A stretch of DNA of 64,000 nucleotides from Lamellibrachia satsuma. Its lineage: Eukaryota; Annelida; Polychaeta; Sabellida; Siboglinidae. The translations under genes were made by a program, and so were the position numbers. The notes under the pieces are model-generated. The model searched no databases, had not been told where the DNA came from, and saw nothing but the letters and a program-made list of their open reading frames with translations. The stretch is from assembly GCA_033239005.1 (NCBI GenBank), contig BSQZ01000001.1, positions 4,532,001 to 4,596,000 on the forward strand, read 5' to 3'. This document shows positions 23,005 to 33,065 of this stretch, in pieces (the first letter of the stretch is position 1; the number at the start of each line of letters is the position of its first letter).

Positions 23005-23452
23005 GTATTTCAGTGCACTGTACTCAGTGTGTATTTCAGTGCACTGTACTCAATGTGTATTCCAGTGCACTGTACTCAATGTGTATTTCAGTGAACTGTA
23101 CTCAATGTGTATTTCAGTGCACTGCACTCAATGTGTATTTCAGTGCACTATACTCGATGTGTATTTCAGTGCACTGAACTCAATGTGTATTTCAGTGCAC
23201 TGAACTCAATGTGTATTTCAGTGCACTGAACTCAATGTGTGTATTTCAGTGCACTGAACTCAATGTGTGTATTTCAGTGCATTGAACTCAATGTGTATTT
23301 CAGTGCACTGCACTCAATGTGTATTTCAGTGCACTGAACTCAATGTGTATTTCAGTGCACTGAACTCAATATGTATTTCAGTGCACTGAACTCAATGTTT
23401 ATTCCAGTGAACTGTACTCAATGTGTATTTCAGTGCACTGTACTCAATGTGT
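23005..23452. repeat. 26-bp tandem repeat, about 17 copies
   Basis: Unit tgtatttcagtgcactgaac + tcaatg; two copies have an extra tg. Intronic, between PDZ exons 3 and 2. Confidence 0.92.
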
Positions 23453-23661
23453 GCTCCCCAGCGTATCCACCTTATGCAACATTACACATGCAATGCCAGT
23501 GTTTTGAAGTCCTTTCTTAAAGGCAAATTTCCTATTTGAATTCAACCTTATTAATCAAAAGTCTCTTCAGAACATTGATTAAAAACTGGTTGTAAAAAAT
23601 ATGACAAAATATGACCGTATGACATTTCACACTACCCAGTATGAGCTGAACCTGAAAAAAA

Positions 23662-23785
23662 ACACTGCTCCATGTCCCAGTGTTAACACTGCTCCATGCC
23701 CCAGTGTTAACACTACACCTTGCCCCAGTGTTAACACTGCTCCATGTCCCAGTGTTAACACTGCACCTTGCCCCAGTGTTAACCA
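23662..23785. repeat. 24-bp tandem repeat, 5 copies
   Basis: Unit cactgctccatgccccagtg + ttaa. Confidence 0.9.
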
Positions 23786-24318
23786 GTATTAGAATCATCT
23801 GAGGTTCCTGAATGTAAAAATCTACAGTTTCCAACGCACTGTGAAGTTTGTGGTAGTACTATACTGTGACACAAGACCAATCCCCCAGCCATGTAGACTT
23901 TCATTTGGTGTTGCTCTAGTTGCCACAGTACAGCAGATCAATATCAGGAGTGGTTTTCGACCAGCCACAAATCAAGTCCCATAGATGAATATATGTTTCA
24001 AAGTTACCCAGTAATACAATTTCAATGGATGTTTCTTCCAAGTTCTTATCAAGTATTCTCTTATCGCTGCCTTTGTACAATTGTTTAATTTTTTGGCAGA
24101 GAATGAAAGGTCAGCAAGTCACAAGAGTATTTTTTATTTTTTTGGTATGAAAATCTACCTATGTTAAAAAGCATGTCATGTTAAACATTTTGAACCAAGC
24201 AGAAAGTGACAAAAACTGTATTAGAATGTTAGAAGTCCACGCTGGGTGAGTGATCATCGCCAGTTTGTTTTTATGCAAATTCTTAGAAACATCCGAGTGA
24301 AAGTTAATTATTTCTCAC

Positions 24319-24368
24319 CTTGATAATGCGATCTCCCTGCCGTACTCCAGCCCGAACTGCTGCGCCAT
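24319..24368 (-). CDS. ARHGEF11/12: PDZ domain exon 2, LARG/PDZ-RhoGEF-like
   Basis: A 50-base exon between acceptor TTCCACCAG and donor AAG|GTGAGA. The single base left by the previous exon (A) plus AT makes Asn, then GAAVRAGVRQGDRIIK. This is the conserved middle of a PDZ domain (GAA.(R/K)AGV..GDRIIK), with Asn where human LARG has Asp. It ends in phase 0 directly before VNGT of the next exon, so three exons read through without a break. Confidence 0.93.
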
Positions 24369-25387
24369 CTGGTGGAAATAGACAATAAAATTTAAACATG
24401 TCCAACATCGATACCCGAAAGACGACATGGTCAACAATAGGTAGGTTGACTACAGTGATAGAGCAAGCCTTCTAAAAAAAGGATATGAAAATGCCTCCTT
24501 TCAGTGCCCACCATTTTATTTTGTTAATTATTGGGGTTCTTCTTAATTTGCATACAATTTCAGAAAGATTGTCTGCTGTCAAAGACTAGCAAACAAACAA
24601 AAGTCTGTGCTTCTGAATGATATCCATGCATTATATGGACTTTGCTCGTTCTGATCTGTTAATTGAGTTTGTTAAATGACATTTGCAAACAAGTAAGCAC
24701 ATGAGAAATAACGTTAATAGAAATACTATAGAAGTATTATATGTTGCATTAGAGATGTGGATATGACATGAGTGCTAAACTCTAGTCAAACAAGTTGTGC
24801 ACATATGGACTACATCAAAGGAACCAGCAGGTTCCTGGGTGCCAGCCACACATTCCAAAACTCTATTACATAGTTCACATAGTGACAGGTGTGCTAATCA
24901 ACACTGTTTACCTGCTAATGAGAAGTTGCTGGGACTCTGGTTCCTAGCAACTACTGTAGAATGATCAAAAGCCACAACTTAAGGACAGTTATGATAGTGC
25001 TGTGGAACCATGGCGGTTTATTACGGGGATACCAGATTGCAATTTTGATGTACAGATTCTGGTGCTACTGGTGGGGAGTGTGTACTATTTTAACAGGCAG
25101 CCAGGAGGCAGCTCCAGGCAAAATACAAAATGGCAGAATTTTCAGATGTTTGTAATCCATCACTCTTGGTTCACAACAAATTAATGGCAATCTAGCCATT
25201 AGGAGATGTCTGCTTTGATTTACATTTTAGTGGATCAATCTGATGACTGATTTTAAGCTAATCGTATACTTTTGAGTGTCTGTGTTAAGGTGTCTGTGAA
25301 GGAAGTAACTACATATCATAGGGCAGAGCAGTGGTGGAATTTGTCATATCTGAACAGTGATATTTTGTGAAAAACAGGTGAACATAC

Positions 25388-25492
25388 TCTCTTTGACTGA
25401 CTGGACAAAAACGGGGTTGTCACCGCTGACCGTCAGCCCGTACCCCTTCTCATCTCTCTGGATGATGACACATCTCTGGATGAGCTGCCCTC
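25388..25492 (-). CDS. ARHGEF11/12: PDZ domain exon 1 (strands 1-3), LARG/PDZ-RhoGEF-like
   Basis: A 105-base exon (2 bases, 34 codons, 1 base) lies between acceptor TTGTTGCAG and donor GAGA|GTATGT. It encodes QRCVIIQRDEKGYGLTVSGD followed by NPVFVQSVKE. This is almost the same as the start of the human LARG PDZ domain, including the carboxylate-binding loop in the form YGLT in place of the common GLGF, and the family-typical SGDNPVFVQSVK. The domain is known to bind C-terminal peptides of plexin-B and some G-protein-coupled receptors at the membrane. The match to LARG is closer than to PDZ-RhoGEF, whose loop differs, but invertebrates usually have one gene for both. Confidence 0.93.
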
Positions 25493-25644
25493 CTGCAACA
25501 ACACACAATTCACTGCACCCTCAGCCCTCGTCTCCGTCCTCAAATTTACCCCTCACACAAGGGCCAGTTATTTGCTATACCTTTCACTGAGGCTGCTGAT
25601 GTCACTGTACCAGGACCAGAACTGAATTATTTGTGTCAGCTGAT

Positions 25645-25712
25645 GTAACATGTTTATACAAGGTGTAACATGTTTATACAAGGTGTAACATGTTTATACA
25701 AGGTGTAACATG
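25645..25712. repeat. 20-bp tandem repeat, 3.4 copies
   Basis: Unit tgtaacatgtttatacaagg, identical copies, between PDZ exon 1 and the 40-bp junction array. Confidence 0.9.
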
Positions 25713-25767
25713 CAGTGACAATGAATTGGCTGTGCACTATATAACTGCTTACATACACACATGCTGG

Positions 25768-25893
25768 ATGTGGGTGGGTGCATGTGTGTGTGTGCGTGCG
25801 TGCGTGTGTGCGTGCATGCGTATGTGTGTGCACTACTGTGTGTGCGGGTGTACATGCATGTGTATGTCTATGTGTATGTATGTTTGTGTGTGT
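25768..25893. repeat. TG-rich microsatellite
   Basis: tgtgtgcgtgcgtgcg and tgtatg runs. Confidence 0.9.
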
Positions 25894-26060
25894 GGCTGAG
25901 CATGTATTAGTTACACTGAAGAAGTCACTTGTTTTTGTATTCCGTAGAAGGTACTTATAATGTTTACTATGGACCTGTCTGGCTCTCAAGTTGCAGTATT
26001 GTGTCCAACACAGGCCGTCCTTAGTTAGTCAGCAGAAGAGATGTACTGCAGCGTATGAGT

Positions 26061-28260
26061 GACTTACCCTGAGAATTTAAGGTATCAATGTGTGGGTTCA
26101 GACTTACCCTGAGAATCAGTGGTGTCAATGCGTGGGTCCAGACTTACCCTGAGAATCAGTGGTGTCAATGCGTGGGTCCAGACTTACCCTGAGAATCAAT
26201 GGTGTCAATGCGTGGGTTCAGACTTACCCTGAGAATCTATGGTGTCAATGCGTGGGTCCAGACTTACCCTGAGAATCTATGGTGTCAATGCGTGGGTCCA
26301 GACTTACCCTGAGAATCTATGGTGTCAATGCGTGGGTCCAGACTTACCCTGAGAATCAGTGGTGTCAATGCGTGGGTCCAGACTTACCCTGAGAATCAAT
26401 GGTATCAATGCGTGGGTTCAGACTTACCCTGAGAATCTATGGTGTCAATGCGTGGGTCCAGACTTATCCTGAGAATCAGTGGTGTCAATGCGTGGATCCA
26501 GACTTATCCTGAGAATCAATGGTGTCAATGCGTGGGTCCAGACTTACCCTGAGAATCAGTGGTGTCAATGCGTGGGTCCAGACTTACCCTGAGAATCAGT
26601 GGTGTCAATGCGTGGGTCCAGACTTATCCTGAGAATCAATGGTGTCAATGCGTGGGTCCAGACTTATCCTGAGAATCAATGGTGTCAATGCGTGGGTTCA
26701 GACTTACCCTGAGAATCTATGGTGTCAATGCGTGGGTCCAGACTTACCCTGAGAATCAGTGGTGTCAATGCGTGGGTCCAGAGTTATCCTGAGAATCAAT
26801 GGTGTCAATGCGTGGGTCCAGACTTACCCTGAGAATCAGTGGTGTCAATGCGTGGGTCCAGCCTTATCCTGAGAATCAATGGTGTCAATGCGTGGGTCCA
26901 GACTTATCCTGAGAATCAGTGGTGTCAATGCGTGGATCCAGACTTATCCTGAGAATCAATGGTGTCAATGCGTGGGTCCAGACTTACCCTGAGAATCAGT
27001 GGTGTCAATGCGTGGGTCCAGCCTTATCCTGAGAATCAATGGTGTCAATGCGTGGGTCCAGACTTATCCTGAGAATCAGTGGTGTCAATGCGTGGATCCA
27101 GACTTATCCTGAGAATCAATGGTGTCAATGCGTGGGTTCAGACTTACCCTGAGAATCTATGGTGTCAATGCGTGGGTCCAGACTTACCCTGAGAATCAGT
27201 GGTATCAATGCGTGGGTGCAGACTTATCCTGAGAATCAATGGTGTCAATGCGTGGATCCAGACTTATCCTGAGAATCAATGGTGTCAATGCGTGGGTCCA
27301 GACTTATCCTGAGAATCAGTGGTGTCAATGCGTGGGTCCAGACTTATCCTGAGAATCAATGGTGTCAATGTGTGGGTCCAGACTTACCCTGAGAATCAGT
27401 GGTGTCAATGCGTGGGTCCAGACTTACCCTGAGAATCAATGGTGTCAATGCGTGGGTCCAGACTTATCCTGAGAATCAATGGTGTCAATGCGTGGGTCCA
27501 GACTTACCCTGAGAATCAGTGGTGTCAATGCGTGGGTCCAGAGTTATCCTGAGAATCAATGGTGTCAATGCGTGGGTCCAGACTTACCCTGAGAATCAGT
27601 GGTGTCAATGCGTGGGTCCAGCCTTATCCTGAGAATCAATGGTGTCAATGCGTGGGTCCAGACTTATCCTGAGAATCAGTGGTGTCAATGCGTGGATCCA
27701 GACTTATCCTGAGAATCAATGGTGTCAATGCGTGGGTCCAGACTTATCCTGAGAATCAGTGGTGTCAATGCGTGGGTCCAGACTTATCCTGAGAATCAAT
27801 GGTGTCAATGTGTGGGTCCAGACTTACCCTGAGAATCAGTGGTGTCAATGCGTGGGTCCAGACTTATCCTGAGAATCAATGGTGTCAATGCGTGGGTCCA
27901 GACTTACCCTGAGAATCAGTGGTGTCAATGCGTGGGTCCAGACTTATCCTGAGAATCAATGGTGTCAATGCGTGGGTCCAGACTTACCCTGAGAATCAGT
28001 GGTGTCAATGCGTGGGTCCAGACTTACCCTGAGAATCAATGGTGTCAATGCGTGGGTCCAGACTTATCCTGAGAATCAATGGTGTCAATGCGTGGGTCCA
28101 GACTTACCCTGAGAATCAATGGTGTCAATGCGTGGGTCCAGACTTATCCTGAGAATCAATGGTGTCAATGCGTGGGTCCAGACTTACCCTGAGAATCAAT
28201 GGTGTCAATGTGTGGGTACAGACTTACCCTGAGAATCAATGGTGTCAATGCGTGGGTCCA
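26061..28260 (-). repeat. 55 x 40-bp array made of a coding exon-intron junction
   Basis: Fifty-five units of exactly 40 bp run without any insertion or deletion. Read on the minus strand, each unit holds a copy of the last 33 bases of the RhoGEF linker exon and the first 7 bases of its intron (GTAAGTC). The unit at 28221-28260 is the genuine exon end; the other 54 lie in the intron. Counting by eye, 29 units keep the donor GT and 26 have AT (plus-strand ttaccct versus ttatcct). The ten units farthest from the exon (26061-26460) all keep GT. The most distal unit is the most diverged, as expected at an array edge. Marker variants (gagtta.., gcctta..) recur 760 bp (19 units) apart, showing a later block duplication. 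Confidence 0.95.
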
Positions 28261-28328
28261 GATCCTTGTTATTGTTCTCTTTCCGCAGGTCTGACGGCTT
28301 CTGGTGGTCCTTGCTCAGGGACCCCAGT
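28228..28328 (-). CDS. ARHGEF11/12: Linker exon just before the PDZ domain, LARG/PDZ-RhoGEF-like gene
   Basis: A pyrimidine-rich acceptor (CCTGTTCTTGCAG) opens a 101-base exon: one base, 33 codons, one base. It encodes a charged linker (LGSLSKDHQKPSDLRKENNN, then KDLDPRIDTIDSQ) and ends CAGG|GTAAGTC. Its phase-1 end joins the next exon as ...DSQGGQLIQRC, the usual position just before the first PDZ strand. Its last 33 bases and the first 7 intron bases form the 40-bp unit repeated 55 times in the following intron, so the true exon end is the first member of a long series of copies. Reading past the true donor into the next unit meets a TGA within 22 bases, so use of later donors would truncate the protein. 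Confidence 0.85.
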
Positions 28329-28387
28329 CTGCAAGAACAGGAGGGGCAGGGTGAAGACAGCAAGCTTCATAAGGTACAACTAGGAAC

Positions 28388-28710
28388 ATGGCAACCCAAG
28401 CCATGCTATCAGCCCAAGTCATGATATCAGTCCAAGTCATGATATCAATCCAAGCCATGATATCAACCCAAACCATATCAGCCCAGTCATTATATCAGTC
28501 CAAGCAATGATATCAACCCAAACCATAATATCAGCCCAAGCCATTATATCAGTCCAAGCCACGATATCAGTCCAAGCCACGATATCAGCCGAAGCCACAA
28601 TATCAGCCGAAGCCATGATATCAGCCTGAGCCATGATATCAGCCCGAGCCATAATATCAACCTGAGCCATGATATCAACCAAGCCATAATATTAGCCCAA
28701 ACCATAATAC
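28388..28710. repeat. 18-bp tandem repeat, about 17 copies
   Basis: Copies of atatcagcccaagccatg, most holding the palindrome gatatc; just upstream of the linker exon's acceptor in gene order. Confidence 0.88.
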
Positions 28711-29017
28711 TGGCAAGGGATGGAATTTAGCGGGTGTGATGATTTAGATATTCAAAATATGATGTAACTGTAGGAGCCGCTGGGGCGATCTAGATGGACC
28801 ATCTATTATGTCATGTAGTGTGCGGTGAACGAAAAAAAATGTCATCATTGGGGTGTGGCATTATGGGATGGGCATAGTTAGTCATAAGACTGACTATCAC
28901 TCGAGACTGGTGAGCCGCTAAGAGAAGACGCAGTTTGGCAGCTTGATGTCAATCGAACAAAAGTTAAAACTAATGTTGAAAACTAAGAGGGGTGCTTAAC
29001 CCGTAAGTAGGATACAC

Positions 29018-29116
29018 ATTACTGTTGTAACATTACTGTTGTAACATTACTGTTGTAACATTACTGTTGTAACATTACTGTTGTAACATTACTGTTGCAA
29101 CATTACTGTTGTAACG
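29018..29116. repeat. 14-bp tandem repeat, 7 copies
   Basis: Unit cattactgttgtaa. Confidence 0.9.
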
Positions 29117-29459
29117 CTTGTTAAACATACAGTAATGTTAATGTGACTCTCTAACCAAATTAATGTGTTTTATGTGTATTGTCGGCGATAGACAGCTGTG
29201 AACATGTGTGCATCAGAATGTATGTTCTTCTGACACAACAGTTTGAAGTAACATGTCATTGAATGTATCATGGTCAGACTTGACTATTTTGATTGTAGTT
29301 ATATTTCCGTTGTAATTGTGTTAAATAGCTGTCCAGGACCGAGCAAAGGTTCAACTGGACGGTGCACGTAAGCGAGGGAGACAACTGGGTCAGAGTGCGC
29401 ATGAGAAGCGGGATGCAGAGGCATGCCACAGCGTCACTGAATTGAGCATTGATTGCGAG

Positions 29460-29645
29460 TTGATACCACAGGACAGGCGCTGATACACCTTCACCACTGC
29501 AAAGAGAGAATCAGTCCTGATACACCACTGTAATGAGATAATCAGTCCTGATGTCCTGATGCACCATTGTAATGAGATAATCAGTCCCGATACACCACTG
29601 TAATGTGAGTATCAGTCCTGATACACTGCTGTCATCCAACTTTCA
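29460..29645. repeat. Degenerate ~30-37-bp repeat
   Basis: About 5 copies of gataatcagtcctgatacac + cactgtaatga. Confidence 0.75.
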
Positions 29646-29984
29646 GTCCTAAGAAACCCCTACTACCAAACCATGTGTAGAAAGAATGTCTTCTATTAAT
29701 GATATAATATCCAACAACCAAACGTCAGAAACAACTGTTAGTATCAACGGCACATTTAAGAAGAATACAGCTGATGTCTAACCGAGACAGGTAACAGTAG
29801 GTGAATGTAAAAACATGACTAAAATACACATTGACAGAACACAGCATGTTTTGTACTCCTGAGAGCCTGACTCATGGCATTGGGTGGTGCCACGCTGCCA
29901 TGTCAAGTTGTTCTACAGAAGTTCTCTTCGTGTAGAATATGCACTTAGCCAGCACTGCCAGCAGTGAACCCTGGACCTTGCACA

Positions 29985-30975
29985 CAGCTGTATGTCTTAA
30001 CAAGGTATGGGAGACATAGTAAGACTTTAGTCACTGGCCGTACAGCCAGTCAAATGTCATAACAAGGTATGGGAGACATAGTAAGACTTTAGTCACTGGC
30101 TAAGCAGCCAGTCAACTGTCTTAACAAGGGACGGGAGATATAGAAAGACTTTAGTCACTGGCTGTACAACCAGTCAAATGTCTTAACAAGGTATGGGAGT
30201 AGTAAGACTTTACTCACTGGCTGCACAGCCAATCAAATGTCTTAACAAGGTACGGGAGCAACAGTAAGTCTTCAGTCACTGGCTGTACAGCCAATCAAAT
30301 GTCTTAACAAGGTACGGGAGCAACAGTAAGTCTTCAGTCACTGGCTGTACAGCCAGTCAAATGTCTTAACAAGGTACGGGAGACATAGTAAGACTTTAGT
30401 CACTGGCTGTATAGCCAGTCAACTGTCTTAACAAGGTACGGGAGACATAGTAAGACTTTAGTCACTGGCTATACAGCCAGTCAACTGTCTTAACAAGGTG
30501 CGGGATATATGTAGCAAGTCTTCAGTCACTGGCTGTACAGCCAGTCAAATGTCGTAACAAGGTACGGGAGTAGTAAGACTTTACTCACTGGCTGTACAGC
30601 CAATCAAATGTCTTAACAAGGTACGGGAGACATAGTAAGACTTTAGTCACTGGCTATACAGCCAGTCAATTGTCTTAATAAGGTACGGGAGATATAGAAA
30701 GACTTTAGTCACTGGCTGTACAGCCAGTCAAATGTCGTAACAAGGTACGGGAGTAGTAAGACTTTACTCACTGGCTGCACAGCCAATCAAATGTCTTAAC
30801 AAGGTACGGGAGCAACAGTAAGTCTTCAGTCACTGGCTGTACAGCCAATCAAATGTTGTAACAAGGTACGGGAGATATTGAAAGACTTTAGTCACTGGCT
30901 GTACAGCCAGTCAAATGTCTTAACAAGGTACGGGATATATGTAGCAAGTCTTCAGTCACTGGCTGTACAGCCAAT
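29985..30975. repeat. ~62-bp array with a palindrome in each unit
   Basis: About 16 units, each with tgtcttaacaaggtacggga and a near-perfect palindrome ctggctgtacagccag. Variants have a short form lacking the acata block. Confidence 0.93.
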
Positions 30976-31189
30976 GAAATGATGCTACACCGATATTAAC
31001 TGACACAAATACATTAATTAAAATATAAAAAAAATACCTTATTGCCTTTCATGGTGAAATACAAACATTAATAGAAATCCACCGATTAGTTGCTTTCCAA
31101 GATAGAGGTGAACCTTTATTTTAACACATTTACACCCACAAGTGAGAAACTGTATTATGATTGCATCGAATCTATTGGAGCAGGTTGTG

Positions 31190-31635
31190 ATAGGGCAGTA
31201 AACTATTAGAGCTATGACAACAGTACTGTTCACAGACCAGGGTGTTAGAGCAGCATGCTATTAGAGCCATAATGACAGTACTGTTCACAGACCAGGGTCT
31301 TAGAGCAGTAAGCTATTAGAGCCATGACGACAGTACTGTTCACAGACAAGGATGTTAGAGCAGTAAGCTGTTAGACTTTTAGAGCCATGACGACAGTACT
31401 GTTCACAGACCAGGGTCTTAGAGCAGCATGCTATTAGAGCCATAATGACAGTACTGTTCACAGACCAGGGTGTTAGAGCAGTATGCTATTAGAGCCATAA
31501 TGACAGTACTGTTCACAGATCCTGGAGTTAGAGCAACAAACTATTAGAGGCATGACGACAGTACTGGACCAAGGTGTTACAGCAGTAAGCTATCAGAGCC
31601 ATGACAACAGTACTGTTCACAGACTAGGGTGTTAA
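31190..31635. repeat. ~62-bp tandem repeat, about 7 copies
   Basis: Units contain agagccatgacgacagtact and gttcacagaccagggtgtta. Confidence 0.88.
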
Positions 31636-32119
31636 GACTTTCAAATATATTTGCTACAAAAAGACCAGGTTGTCACAGCCAGAAACATCTCCATCCCAGA
31701 ACCTTAATAAATCAATCATGTTAAAAGCAACTTATACACATGAACAACAATTAACTAGCATAATGTTGTTATAATAACAATAAATCTGTCTTAACCAAAA
31801 TTTACCAATTTTAAAACTGGCTCTAAATTAAACTTGCTTGCAAACCAGAAGTTATAAAGTTGCCATGACGAGTTTCATTCTGAAGAAGTGTAACTGAACT
31901 GTTTGCAAACTGACACCTATAAATTCCTGGCAGTGAAGGCATTCCTCGAACCTAAGCCGGGATAGCTATGGTACATAACATTGCACTTGACAGGTGTGGT
32001 AGGCAGGTTGTTTATGGCAAGACTCCGCCAAACCAGCCGTCCCCTTACTACTTGGGGCAAACAGGTGACTACAGTTCACACCTATGAACTCCCACACTGT
32101 TGAATTTCCCACCACAAGG

Positions 32120-32718
32120 ATATTTACTGCATACCATCTAAATATTTAAGGGCAGGCACAATGAACACTGTCTAAATATCTAATGGCAGGCACAATGAAC
32201 ACTTTCTATATATCTAAGGGCAGATGAAACAAACGCTGTCTAAATATCTAAGGACAGGTGCAATGAACTCTGTCTAAATATCCAAGGGCAGGCGCAATGA
32301 ACATCTAAATATCTAAGGGCAGGCGCAATGAACACCATCTAAATATCTAAGGGCAGGTGCAATGAACACTGTCTAAATATCTAAGGGCAGGCACAATGGA
32401 CACTGTCTAAATATCTAAGGGCAGGCACAATGGACACTGTCTAATTATCTAAGGGCAGGCACAATGGACACTGTCTAAATATCTAAGGGCAGGCACAATG
32501 GACACTGTCTAAATATCTAAGGGCAGGCACAATGGACACTGTCTAAATATCTAAGGGCAGGCACAATGAACACTGTCTAAATATCTAAGGGCAGGCACAA
32601 TGGACACTGTCTAAATATCTAAGGGTAGGGGCAATGAACACTGTCTAAATATCTAAGGGCAGGAGGCACAATGAACACTGTCTAAATATCTAAGGGCAGG
32701 CACAATGAACACTGTTTA
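32120..32718. repeat. 34-bp tandem repeat, about 17 copies
   Basis: Unit ctaaatatctaagggcaggc + acaatgaacactgt. Confidence 0.92.
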
Positions 32719-33065
32719 AATCCTCAAGAAGGTCCCAGGAAAGCAAGTTATGAATGAAGACATCAGTGAAGATATCCAAAGAACTTGACAAAAACAGTAG
32801 TCAAGTTGGATAAGATACATTACAGTTTGAACTTCTAGAATGTATCGCTTGCTATGATGTGCCTTCAACTCAGCTAATAAAAGCTTTTAAATTTCTGTCT
32901 AATTTCAATCTTCTTCAAACTGTATCTTCATCTAGCCTGTTTTCTCCTGTTGTTATTTGCCTGCTAATTATGCAATCATATACATAATCAACATGCTGCA
33001 AACTTGCAATAAGTCTCCTTCTCTACACTTGCACAGTCAACTGTTAACACAACTACTAATCCAGA

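Larger units (their letters stand above)
30976..33065. other. Intron sequence between arrays
   Basis: Outside the arrays listed, 30976-31190, 31636-32120 and 32719-33065 show no coding or element signal. 32820-32925 holds aataaaagcttttaaatttc, an A/T-rich stretch with no context. Confidence 0.4.

Noticed and set aside
25690..25989. Cys-rich frames MHVCVCVRACVRACV and similar
   Set aside because: Translations of a TG-rich microsatellite.
26061..28260. CRISPR-like regular array
   Set aside because: Units are contiguous without unique spacers and the host is clearly eukaryotic; the same holds for all other arrays here.
28282..28374. Plus-strand exon-like segment (ctctttccgcag ... cataag|gtacaa)
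   Set aside because: It overlaps the RhoGEF linker exon; the pyrimidine tract is just the complement of its Lys/Glu/Asn codons, and the minus-strand phases join four exons.
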